A DNA stretch of 64,000 nt from Pseudomonas prosekii. GTDB taxonomy: Bacteria; Pseudomonadota; Gammaproteobacteria; Pseudomonadales; Pseudomonadaceae. A model generated the notes under the pieces. The model saw only the letters and a list, made by a program, of their open reading frames with translations. It had not been told where the DNA came from and searched no databases. Shown one piece after another: positions 45,247-52,907 of the stretch; the stretch's first letter is position 1; every line of letters begins with the position of its first letter. The DNA is taken from contig NZ_LT629762.1 in assembly GCF_900105155.1 (NCBI RefSeq), positions 5,279,501 through 5,343,500 of the forward strand, given 5' to 3'. The position numbers and the translations under genes were made by a program.

Positions 45247-45888
45247 CCTGTAGGAGCAAGGCTTGCCCGCGATGGCGGTCTCGAAATCGCCATCGCGAGC
45301 AAGCTTTGCTCCCACAGAAGGTATTGGGCTTAGTCGACGATCTGCGTCCAAGTAAAAATCCTTGTGGGAGCAAGGCTTGCTCGCGATGGCGGTCTCGAAG
45401 TCGCCATCGCGAGCAAGCTTTGCTCCCACAGAAGGTATTGGGCTTAGTTGACGATCTGCGTCCAAGCAAAAATCCTTGTGGGAGCAAGGCTTGCCCGCGA
45501 TGGCGGTCTCGAAATTGCCATCGCGAGCAAGCTTTGCTCCCACAGGAGGAATTGGGCTTAGTCGACGATCTGCGTCCAAGTAAAAATCCTTGTGGGAGCA
45601 AGGCTTGCTCGCGATGGCGGTCTCGAAATCGCCATCGCGAGCAAGCTTTGCTCCCACAGAAGGTATTGGGCTTAGTCGAAGATCTGCTTCCAAGCAAAAA
45701 TCCTTGTGGGAGCAAGGCTTGCTCGCGATGGCGGTCTCGAAATCGCCATCGCGAGCAAACTCGGCTCCCACAGAAGGTATTGGGCTTAGTCGAAGATCTG
45801 CGTCCAAGCAAAAATCTTTGTGGGAGCAAGGCTTGCCCGCGATGGCGGTCTCGAAATCGCCATCGCGAGCAAGCTTTGCTCCCACAGG
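45247..45888. repeat. Tandem REPIN array, 6 units of exactly 114 bp
   Basis: The GCAAGGCTTG core begins at 45256, 45370, 45484, 45598, 45712 and 45826, a constant period of 114. Each unit has inverted arms (GGAGCAAGGCTTGC and GCAAGCTTTGCTCCCACA) around a 10-16 base spacer and a conserved linker with GTATTGGGCTTAGTCGA. Because 114 is divisible by three, long frames stay open through it on both strands, coding 38-residue repeats; these are not considered genes. Confidence 0.92.
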
Positions 45889-45926
45889 GTTATGGGGTGG
45901 GGCGGCAATTATGTGCAGTCACTGAA

Positions 45927-46042
45927 CCTGTGGCGAGCGAGCTTGCTCGCGTTTGAGTGCGCAGCGCTCACAAAATCTGCGTCGTCACAAAGACTTCGGG
46001 GCTGCTGCGCACCCCAACGGGAGCAAGCTCCCTCGCCACTGG
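45927..46042. repeat. REPIN, GGCGAG family variant, overlapping the AraC gene end
   Basis: CCTGTGGCGAGCGAGCTTGC on the left and an inverse arm ending GAGCAAGCTCCCTCGCCACT on the right. It covers the last 75 bases of the AraC reading frame. Confidence 0.8.
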
Positions 46043-46468
46043 TTTTCTGTTCGTCCCACGTGTGCAGGAGATCGCGCGCACCACTTTGCAACGCCACGCA
46101 AACGGGTTGATCCCTTCGCTGCGGGTGAAAATGTGGCAGAAATGTGCCTGGTCGCAGAAGCCGCATTCGAGGCTGATTTGTGTCAGTGTCAGGTCGGTGT
46201 CACGGATCAACTGCTTGGCTTTGTTGATGCGCTGGCAACGAATCCAGTCCTGCGGCGAAACCCCGGTGCTGCACTTGAATGCGCGGGAAAAATGGCTGCG
46301 TGACAGCGCACAGGCGCGGGCCAGTTCGGTGACTTCCAGGGTCTCGCTGAGGCCATCCAGAATCAGTTGCTTGACCAGGTTTTCACGCCAGGGCGCGAGG
46401 CCGCCGGTGCTGGTTTTTTGCATGGGCGTGGCGGACGCCCGGACGGCGTTGGACTGAACGTGAGCCAT
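45968..46468 (-). CDS. AraC-family regulator with REP-encoded C-terminus
   Basis: 166 residues from the ATG at 46468 (an ATG 42 bases upstream is also in frame). It is a short AraC protein with only the DNA-binding domain: LEVTELARACALSRSHFSRAF and LTQISLECGFCDQAHFCHIF. After KVVRAISC the last 24 or so residues are encoded inside a REPIN (45968-46042). The gene is divergent from the MBL-fold hydrolase, 276 bases apart. The 20-base element shared with the flavodoxin promoter lies 122 bases upstream of its start in the same relative orientation. Confidence 0.83.
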   Translation of the reverse strand: MAHVQSNAVRASATPMQKTSTGGLAPWRENLVKQLILDGLSETLEVTELARACALSRSHFSRAFKCSTGVSPQDWIRCQRINKAKQLIRDTDLTLTQISLECGFCDQAHFCHIFTRSEGINPFAWRCKVVRAISCTRGTNRKPVARELAPVGVRSSPEVFVTTQIL

Positions 46469-46589
46469 GACAAATTTCCGTGTCGGTGGGAATGCGCGGG
46501 CGCACTGCACGGTGGATCAGCACCTTCCCTTTGGAGAAAAAACAGGCCTGCGCAGAGGACTTCATTCTTGGGCGCGGGCGGCTGGCAGG

Positions 46590-46609
46590 CGAGTTAAACG
46601 TTGTTAATT
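46590..46609 (-). promoter_or_regulatory. 20-base element shared with the flavodoxin promoter region, copy 2
   Basis: On the minus strand this reads AATTAACAACGTTTAACTCG, identical to 43681-43700. It lies between the divergent AraC (start 46468) and MBL (start 46745) genes, so it could control both. Confidence 0.6.
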
Positions 46610-46744
46610 CCGCGCGGTTTACAGGCAGCCACTGCGCCAACTCAGCACATCGCTGCAAGTCGGCCGCTGCTTGCGCAGTGCAAGATGGGCGACTTGTGGC
46701 GTGCCTCGCTGGCCGCTTTTTTCAGGTACATCAAAGGTGAACGC

Positions 46745-47728
46745 ATGCGGCATTTTCTGATTGGCACACTGGGCCTCGCGATCGCGCTGGCATCCGCGTC
46801 TTCGATGGCGGCAGCGCCAGCGCAGGTCGGCACTCAAGTGCCGGGTTACTTTCGTTTGGCGGTAGGCGATTACGAAGTCACGGCGCTGTTTGACGGCTAC
46901 AACGACTTGTCGCCGAAATTGCTCAAAGGCCTGACCCAGAGCCAGATCCGCGCGTTGCTGGCGCGGCGTTCGATTGAAACGCCGGGCGTGCAAACGGCGT
47001 TCAATGCGTTTTTGATCAACACCGGCAAGCAACTGATCCTGGTCGATACCGGGGCAGGGCAGTGCATCGGCGCCACCGCCGGGATGCTTTCGCAGAACAT
47101 GCAAGCCGCCGGTTATCAGCCGGATCAGGTCGACACCGTGCTGCTCACCCACTTGCACCTGGACCACGTCTGCGGACTGGTCGACGCCGAGCAAAAACCG
47201 ATCTTCGCCAACGCCACGGTGTACGCCGCCAAGCCTGAAGCGGATTACTGGCTCGACCCGCAAGCGCTGGCCAAAGCACCGGAAGCGGCCAAGGCCTATT
47301 TCAAAATCGCCCAGGATTCGACCGCGCCTTATGTTGCAGCGGGTCGCTTCAAAACCTTCGCCAGCGGGCAATCGCCGGTGCCGGGTGTCGAGGCAACGCT
47401 GGAGGCCGGGCACACGCCGGGCAGCACGACGTATCGTTTCACCTCTGAGGGCCAAAGCATTTTGTTCATGGGCGACCTGGTGCATAACCTCGCCGTGCAG
47501 TTCCTGCATCCAGAGGTATCGATCGGGTTCGACACCGACGGCCAGCAGGCGATCAAGAGCCGCAATCAGGTGTTTAGCGCTGCGGCGACCAGCAAAACCT
47601 GGGTGACCGCCGCGCATCTGCCGTTCCCCGGTATTGGTCATATCGCTGCCGAGGGCAAACATTTCCAATGGGTGCCAGTGGAATACGGCCCTTACAAACG
47701 AGCGGCGAAAGTGCCGTTGATCGAGTAA
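46745..47728 (+). CDS. Secreted MBL-fold metallohydrolase
   Basis: The ATG at 46745 gives 327 residues beginning with a signal peptide (LIGTLGLAIALASASSMAAA). The metallo-beta-lactamase metal motif THLHLDHVCG starts at His136, with further ligands in EAGHTPGST, MGDLVHN and TAAHLPFPG. The overall pattern resembles lactonase/quorum-quenching and related periplasmic hydrolases (DTGAGQ, FNAFLINTGKQLILVDTG split over 20 residues). The substrate is unknown. It is divergent from the AraC gene and 72 bases upstream of a LysR gene. Confidence 0.85.
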   Translation: MRHFLIGTLGLAIALASASSMAAAPAQVGTQVPGYFRLAVGDYEVTALFDGYNDLSPKLLKGLTQSQIRALLARRSIETPGVQTAFNAFLINTGKQLILVDTGAGQCIGATAGMLSQNMQAAGYQPDQVDTVLLTHLHLDHVCGLVDAEQKPIFANATVYAAKPEADYWLDPQALAKAPEAAKAYFKIAQDSTAPYVAAGRFKTFASGQSPVPGVEATLEAGHTPGSTTYRFTSEGQSILFMGDLVHNLAVQFLHPEVSIGFDTDGQQAIKSRNQVFSAAATSKTWVTAAHLPFPGIGHIAAEGKHFQWVPVEYGPYKRAAKVPLIE

Positions 47729-47800
47729 AGTTCCGGCACTGCTTCCTCCCGGGTTTTGCGCTGACCGCCAGGCCGACTCAACACACAAAGGACCCTGCTG

Positions 47801-48724
47801 ATGAACCGTAACGATCTGCGCCGCGTCGACATGAACCTGCTGGTGATTTTCGAAGCCTTGATGTTCGAGAAGAACCTGACCCGGGTCGCTGAAAAACTCT
47901 TTATGGGGCAACCGGCGGTGAGTGCGGCGCTGGGGCGGTTGCGGGATCTGTTCGACGATCCGTTGCTGCTGCGCAACGGTCGCGGCATGGAGCCGACGGC
48001 GCGTGCGCTGGCGATTCTCAAGGAGCTGCAACCGGCGATGGACGTGATTTCCGGCGCGGTCAGCCGCGCCAAGGAATTCGAGCCGGCCAGCAGTTGCGAC
48101 GTGTTCCGTATCGGTTTGTCGGACGACGCCGAATTTGGTCTGTTTCCGCCATTGCTCAGCCATCTGCGCGAAGAGGCGCCGGGGATCATCGTCGTGGTGC
48201 GCCGCGCCAATTACCTGCTGATGCCGGCGCTGCTGGCTTCCGGGGAAATCTCTGTCGGGGTCAGCTATACGACGGATCTGCCGGCCAACGCCAAACGCAA
48301 AAAATTGCGCGATATTCCCTGCAAGGTATTGCGCGGGGACAAACGGCCGGGGCCGCTGACGCTGGACGAATACTGCGAGCGGCCGCACGCGATGGTCTCG
48401 TTTTCCGGGGATTTGAGCGGCAACATCGACCTCGATCTGGCGAAGATTGGCCGCAGTCGGCGGGTGGTGCTCGGCGTGCCGCAATTCAGTGGCTTGCGCG
48501 CGTTGCTCGCGGGCACCGAGATGATCGCCACGGTGCCGGATTACGCAGCGTGCGCGCTGGTCGAAGGCTGTGCGCTGCGCGCCGAAGATCCGCCGTTCCC
48601 GATCGAAGCCGCGCAATTATCGATGGCCTGGAGCGGCGTCCACGACAACGACCCCGCCGAACGCTGGCTGCGCGCGCAGATCAGCCAATACATGGCCGAA
48701 CCGCTGAACATCCCACCCGCGTAA
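47801..48724 (+). CDS. LysR-family regulator (NahR/NodD-like branch)
   Basis: 307 residues starting DLRRVDMNLLVIFEALM, the opening typical of the NodD/NahR/LeuO branch. The winged helix NLTRVAEKLFMGQPAVSAAL is followed by an effector domain without other motifs. It follows the MBL gene in the same direction and may regulate it or the DoxX operon to the right; the REP array in between separates it from that operon. The effector is unknown. Confidence 0.88.
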   Translation: MNRNDLRRVDMNLLVIFEALMFEKNLTRVAEKLFMGQPAVSAALGRLRDLFDDPLLLRNGRGMEPTARALAILKELQPAMDVISGAVSRAKEFEPASSCDVFRIGLSDDAEFGLFPPLLSHLREEAPGIIVVVRRANYLLMPALLASGEISVGVSYTTDLPANAKRKKLRDIPCKVLRGDKRPGPLTLDEYCERPHAMVSFSGDLSGNIDLDLAKIGRSRRVVLGVPQFSGLRALLAGTEMIATVPDYAACALVEGCALRAEDPPFPIEAAQLSMAWSGVHDNDPAERWLRAQISQYMAEPLNIPPA

Positions 48725-49030
48725 CCTGTGGGAGCTGAGCTTGCTCGCGATGGCGATTTCAAGGACGCCATCGCGGGCAAGCCTTGCTCCCACAGGAGCG
48801 GTGATCTCAAGCCTTGCGCAATCCCCTGTGGGAGCTGAGCTTGCTCGCGATGGCGATTTCAAGGACGCCATCGCGGGCAAGCCTTGCTCCCACAGAGGGC
48901 GCGGTGATCTCAAGCGTTGCGCAATCCCCTGTGGGAGCTGAGCTTGCTCGCGATGGCGATTTCAAGGGCGCCATCGCGGGCAAGCCTTGCTCCCACGGAG
49001 AGCGGTGACCTCAAGCCTTGCTCCCACAGG
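48725..49030. repeat. Tandem REPIN array, 3 units, GCGAGCAAGCT family
   Basis: The GGAGCTGAGC core begins at 48731, 48831 and 48934, a period of 100-103 bases. Each unit pairs GGAGCTGAGCTTGCTCGCGA with GCGGGCAAGCCTTGCTCCCA. An extra right-arm fragment ends at 49030. The remaining bases to 49143 hold only the leader of the DoxX gene. Confidence 0.9.
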
Positions 49031-49143
49031 GAGCCCCGCAAAAAGAGCACGTACATTCAATTTTCCCTCGCCCCGACCCGGCACTATCAACTCAAGTGCC
49101 GGCGAAGCCATGCCGGTGATTTTTTCACAGGGGCGCGCAGGCG

Positions 49144-49560
49144 ATGAACGCATCGGAATGGGATGAACGGGCTCGGGATCTCGGGCTGTTGTTTCTGCGG
49201 GTCAGCGGCGCAATGTTTCTGCTGTGGGTGCACGGTTTGCCCAAGCTGCTGGATTACACCGCGCAACTGCAACTGATCGAAGACCCATTCCACCTCGGCG
49301 CCAACCTAACGTTGATCCTGGCGATATTCGCCGAAGTGCTGTGCCCGCTGCTGATCATCGCCGGGGTGCTGGTGCGGCTGGCGTGCCTGCCCATTTTGTT
49401 TGTGCTGCTGGTGGCGCTGTTGATCGTGCATCCGCAATGGAGCCTGTTCGAAGGCCAGTTCGGCTGGCTGCTGCTCATCCTCTTCACCAGCATTTTCATC
49501 GCCGGGCCAGGACGGCTGGCGCTCAACGATCGTTTCGCCGGAGTGTTCCGTTATGCCTGA
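49144..49560 (+). CDS. DoxX-family membrane protein
   Basis: 138 residues with four membrane helices (GLLFLRVSGAMFLLWVHG; NLTLILAIFAEVLCPLLIIAGV; LACLPILFVLLVALLIV; WLLLILFTSIFIAGPGR), the DoxX/DUF4870 layout. The HGLPKLLDY motif after helix 1 is typical. DoxX proteins are often found with redox enzymes; some act in thiosulfate oxidation or with superoxide dismutase, but no function can be fixed here. It overlaps the next gene by eight bases and opens a four-gene operon. Confidence 0.88.
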   Translation: MNASEWDERARDLGLLFLRVSGAMFLLWVHGLPKLLDYTAQLQLIEDPFHLGANLTLILAIFAEVLCPLLIIAGVLVRLACLPILFVLLVALLIVHPQWSLFEGQFGWLLLILFTSIFIAGPGRLALNDRFAGVFRYA

Positions 49561-50167
49561 TGCCATCCAGCCCACCGCCGCAAAACCGGGCTTCGAAGAA
49601 GTCGTGACCTTGATCATCAAGCACCGGATCAAGGCCGGTTTCGAGGCACCGTACGAAGCTTGGTTGCGCAACATTGTGAGCATCGCCGGGCAGCAGGACG
49701 GGCATTTGGGCGTGGACGTGATGCGCGGCAAAAACGCCGGCCTCGACATGTACACCTGCGTGCTGCGCTTCTGTTCCACCGAGGCGATGCAGCGCTGGCT
49801 CGATTCGCCGCAACGCCTGGAACTGGTCAACGAAGCCGCGCCGATGCTGGCCGACGGCGACCAGACCGAGGTCAATCCGGTCAACGAATTCTGGTTCGCG
49901 CCCACCGCCGACAGCGCGTCGCCACCGCCACCGCGCTGGAAGCAGGCCGTGGTGACCCTGCTGGTGATTCTGCCGCACACCTTGCTGGTGCCGATCATCT
50001 GGGGGCCGCTGCTGCAGCTCAACGCGTTCCTGTCCAACTACGTGGTGGCCACGTTCCTGATCACCCTGACCATCGTCGTATCGGTGGTGTACCTGTTCAT
50101 GCCCATGGCGACGCGGCTGTTCGCGCCGTGGCTGTCCCATTCCACTCAGCCTGAGGGAACGCGATGA
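49553..50167 (+). CDS. ABM-domain protein with C-terminal membrane anchor
   Basis: 204 residues. The first 110 residues are an antibiotic-biosynthesis-monooxygenase-type (dimeric ferredoxin-like) domain (VTLIIKHRIKAGFEAPYEAW, GHLGVDVMRG, VLRFCSTEAMQRWL). Two membrane helices follow (VVTLLVILPHTLLVPIIW; VVATFLITLTIVVSVVYLF). This fused form is frequent in pseudomonads beside DoxX and amidohydrolase genes. The ABM fold can oxidise aromatic compounds without cofactor, but activity is not certain. It overlaps both neighbours, so it is coupled to them. Confidence 0.85.
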   Translation: MPDAIQPTAAKPGFEEVVTLIIKHRIKAGFEAPYEAWLRNIVSIAGQQDGHLGVDVMRGKNAGLDMYTCVLRFCSTEAMQRWLDSPQRLELVNEAAPMLADGDQTEVNPVNEFWFAPTADSASPPPPRWKQAVVTLLVILPHTLLVPIIWGPLLQLNAFLSNYVVATFLITLTIVVSVVYLFMPMATRLFAPWLSHSTQPEGTR

Positions 50168-52002
50168 ACGCCGATCTGATTCTGTTCAATGGCCAATTTC
50201 ATACCGTTGACCGTGAAAACCCATTCGCCACCGCCGTGGCGATCAGCGCCGGACGTTTCGTTGCCGTCGGCTCCGACGCCGAAGCCATGGCGCTGCGCGG
50301 TTCCGGCACGCAGGTCATCGACCTCAAGGGCCGCTGCGTGATTCCCGGCCTCAACGACTCGCACTTGCACCTGATCCGTGGCGGGCTCAATTACAACCTC
50401 GAATTGCGCTGGGAAGGCGTGCCGTCGCTGGCCGATGCCTTGCGCATGCTCAAGGATCAGGCCGACCGCACGCCGACCCCGCAATGGGTGCGCGTGGTCG
50501 GTGGCTGGAACGAATTCCAGTTCGCCGAAAAACGCATGCCAACCCTCGAAGAACTCAACCAGGCAGCCCCGGATACGCCGGTGTTCGTCCTGCATTTGTA
50601 CGATCGTGCGTTGCTCAATCGCGCGGCGTTGCGGGTCGCCGGTTACACGCGCAACACGCCGAACCCGCCGGGTGGCGAGATCGTTCGTGACGCCAACGGC
50701 GAGCCGAGCGGCATGCTGGTGGCGCGGCCGAACGCGATGATCCTTTACTCGACGCTGGCCAAAGGGCCGACGTTGCCGCTGGAATATCAGGTCAACTCGA
50801 CCCGCCAATTCATGCGCGAACTCAATCGCCTCGGTCTGACCAGCGCCATCGATGCCGGCGGCGGTTTCCAGAATTATCCGGACGATTACCAAGTCATCGA
50901 ACAGTTGGCAAAAGATGACCAATTGACCGTGCGCATTGCTTACAACCTGTTCACCCAGAAGCCCAAGGAAGAACTCACCGACTTCAAGAACTGGACGTCG
51001 AGCGTGACCCTGCACCAGGGCGACGACTACCTGCGGCACAACGGCGCCGGGGAAATGCTGGTGTTCTCCGCAGCCGATTTCGAAGACTTCCTCGAACCTC
51101 GCCCGGACCTGCCGCAAACCATGGAAGACGAGCTGGAACCGGTGGTTCGCCACTTGGTTGAACAGCGCTGGCCGTTCCGTTTGCACGCCACGTACAACGA
51201 ATCCATCAGCCGCATGCTCGACGTGTTCGAGAAGGTCAATCGCGACATTCCGTTCAACGGTTTGCCGTGGTTCTTCGACCACGCCGAAACCATCACGCCG
51301 CAGAACATTGAGCGGGTGCGGGCGCTGGGCGGCGGCATTGCGATTCAGGACCGGATGGCGTTCCAGGGCGAATATTTCGTCGAGCGTTACGGCGCCAAAG
51401 CCGCCGAAGCGACGCCGCCGATCAAGCGCATGTTGGCCGAAGGGGTACCGGTCGGCGCCGGCACCGACGCCACGCGGGTGTCCAGCTACAATCCTTGGAC
51501 CTCGCTGTACTGGATGGTCAGCGGCCGCACCGTCGGCGGTCTCGAGCTGCACGCCGAAGGTTTGCCACGGTTGACCGCGCTGGAATTGTTCACGCACGGC
51601 AGCGCCTGGTTCTCGTCCGAGCAGGGCAAAAAAGGCCAGATCAAGGTCGGGCAACTGGCGGACGTTGCGGCACTCAGCGCCGATTTTTTCAGCGTCGATG
51701 AAGAAGCGATCAAGTGGATCGAGTCGGTGTTGACCGTGGTCGGCGGCAAAGTGGTGTACGCCGCCGGCGACTTCGAAAAACTCGGCCCGGCCAGTGTGCC
51801 GGTGCTGCCGGACTGGTCGCCGGTGGTGAAAGTCCCCGGCCACTGGCGCCCGACATCGCCGATGCAGGCACAGGTTCACCATTGCAGCGGGCCGTGTGGC
51901 GTGCACTCCCACAGCCACGAAAAGGCGCGTCTGTCGAATGCGCCGGTCAGCGATTTCGCCGGTTTCTGGGGCGCTTTCGGCTGCTCGTGCTTTGCTTTCT
52001 GA
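50164..52002 (+). CDS. YtcJ-type amidohydrolase with Cys/His-rich tail
   Basis: 612 residues. The amidohydrolase-3 (YtcJ) pattern is clear: metal ligands in DSHLHLIRGG, a GWNEFQFAEKR segment, the His in RLHATYNES, FDHAETIT, and the late Asp in GAGTDATRV. Members hydrolyse amides or related bonds of unknown natural substrates. The C-terminal 45 residues are unusual, with HHCSGPCGVHSHSHEKAR and the end FGCSCFAF, rich in Cys and His and able to bind metal. There is no signal peptide. It starts by ATGA overlap with the ABM gene and is followed 65 bases later by the YcaC-type gene. Confidence 0.88.
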   Translation: MNADLILFNGQFHTVDRENPFATAVAISAGRFVAVGSDAEAMALRGSGTQVIDLKGRCVIPGLNDSHLHLIRGGLNYNLELRWEGVPSLADALRMLKDQADRTPTPQWVRVVGGWNEFQFAEKRMPTLEELNQAAPDTPVFVLHLYDRALLNRAALRVAGYTRNTPNPPGGEIVRDANGEPSGMLVARPNAMILYSTLAKGPTLPLEYQVNSTRQFMRELNRLGLTSAIDAGGGFQNYPDDYQVIEQLAKDDQLTVRIAYNLFTQKPKEELTDFKNWTSSVTLHQGDDYLRHNGAGEMLVFSAADFEDFLEPRPDLPQTMEDELEPVVRHLVEQRWPFRLHATYNESISRMLDVFEKVNRDIPFNGLPWFFDHAETITPQNIERVRALGGGIAIQDRMAFQGEYFVERYGAKAAEATPPIKRMLAEGVPVGAGTDATRVSSYNPWTSLYWMVSGRTVGGLELHAEGLPRLTALELFTHGSAWFSSEQGKKGQIKVGQLADVAALSADFFSVDEEAIKWIESVLTVVGGKVVYAAGDFEKLGPASVPVLPDWSPVVKVPGHWRPTSPMQAQVHHCSGPCGVHSHSHEKARLSNAPVSDFAGFWGAFGCSCFAF

Positions 52003-52067
52003 TGATCAAACAAAGCGCCGGCCGGGTGCCGGCGCCTTAAGCACCATCCACTAACGAGGGGTTTCAC

Positions 52068-52694
52068 ATGAGCAACGTTCCTTACAAACGTCTGAACAAA
52101 GATGACGCGGTTGTATTGCTGGTCGACCACCAGACTGGCCTGATTTCGCTGGTCCAGGATTTCTCGCCGAACGAGTTCAAGAACAACGTGCTGGCCCTCG
52201 CGGACCTGGCCAAGTTCTTCAAACTGCCGACCATCCTCACCACCAGTTTCGAAAGCGGCCCGAACGGCCCGATGGTGCCGGAGCTCAAGGAACTGTTCCC
52301 GGACGCGCCGTACATCCCGCGTCCAGGCCAGATCAATGCCTGGGACAACGAAGACTTCGTCAAAGCGGTAAAAGCCACTGGCCGCAAGCAACTGATCATC
52401 GCCGGTGTGGTGACGGACGTCTGCGTGACGTTCCCGACCCTGTCGGCGCTGGCGGAAGGTTTTGAAGTGTTCGTCGTGACCGACGCTTCGGGCACTTTCA
52501 ACGAAACCGTGCAGCAAGCCGCCTGGGCGCGCATGACTGCCGCCGGCGCGCAACTGGTGAACTGGTTCTCGGTGGCTTGCGAGCTGCAAGTTGACTGGCG
52601 CAACGACATGGAAGGCCTGGCCAACCTGCTGTCGCCGCGCATCCCGAACTATCGCAACCTGATGAACAGCTACTCGGCGCTGACTGCCAAATAA
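52068..52694 (+). CDS. Isochorismatase-fold hydrolase, YcaC type
   Basis: 208 residues. The cysteine-hydrolase triad of YcaC-type proteins is visible: Asp in LLVDHQTGL, Lys in KATGRKQLI, and Cys in GVVTDVCVTFPTL. The C-terminal part (WARMTAAGAQLVNWFSVACEL, over residues 145-166) is characteristic of the YcaC branch. The true substrate of YcaC proteins is unknown; they form octamers. A GAGGGG site precedes the ATG and a strong terminator follows, so this is the last gene of the DoxX-ABM-YtcJ-YcaC operon. Confidence 0.9.
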   Translation: MSNVPYKRLNKDDAVVLLVDHQTGLISLVQDFSPNEFKNNVLALADLAKFFKLPTILTTSFESGPNGPMVPELKELFPDAPYIPRPGQINAWDNEDFVKAVKATGRKQLIIAGVVTDVCVTFPTLSALAEGFEVFVVTDASGTFNETVQQAAWARMTAAGAQLVNWFSVACELQVDWRNDMEGLANLLSPRIPNYRNLMNSYSALTAK

Positions 52695-52712
52695 GCCACA
52701 CCGTAAAAAATG

Positions 52713-52737
52713 CCCGCCATTGCGCGGGTATTTTTTT
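52713..52737. terminator. Rho-independent terminator after the YcaC-type gene
   Basis: CCCGC / GCGGG with a six-base loop followed by seven T. An A-run on the other side means it may also work for the minus strand. Confidence 0.85.
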
Positions 52738-52762
52738 GCTTACGGTTTGAGGCAAGCGCGGT

Positions 52763-52860
52763 CTGTGTGGCGAGGGGGCTTGCCCCCGTTAGAGTGCGCA
52801 GCACTCTCCATTGCGGGGACCGCTTCGCGCTCCAACGGGGGCAAGCCCCCTCGCCACAAA
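52763..52860. repeat. REPIN, GGCGAGGGGGCTTG family
   Basis: TGTGGCGAGGGGGCTTGCCC and its inverse GGGCAAGCCCCCTCGCCACA with the central spacer that includes the half-palindromic TGCGCAGCACTCT. It lies between the YcaC-type gene and the convergent MscS gene. Confidence 0.9.
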
Positions 52861-52907
52861 AGCCACGCCACCCACAAAAGCCACTCCACCCATAAAAGCG
52901 TGGTGGA

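Noticed and set aside
45247..45888. CRISPR array
   Set aside because: Regular repeats are present, but the intervening sequences are themselves conserved and the units are large palindromes, so these are REPINs; no cas genes.
45235..45956. Repeat proteins of about 216 residues on both strands
   Set aside because: They are translations of the 114-bp REPIN array, open only because the period is a multiple of three.
46619..48616. 665-codon minus-strand frame over the MBL and LysR genes
   Set aside because: Both plus-strand genes have clear motifs; the antisense frame has none.
50146..51918. 590-codon minus-strand frame over the YtcJ gene
   Set aside because: Antisense shadow of an amidohydrolase with intact metal motifs.
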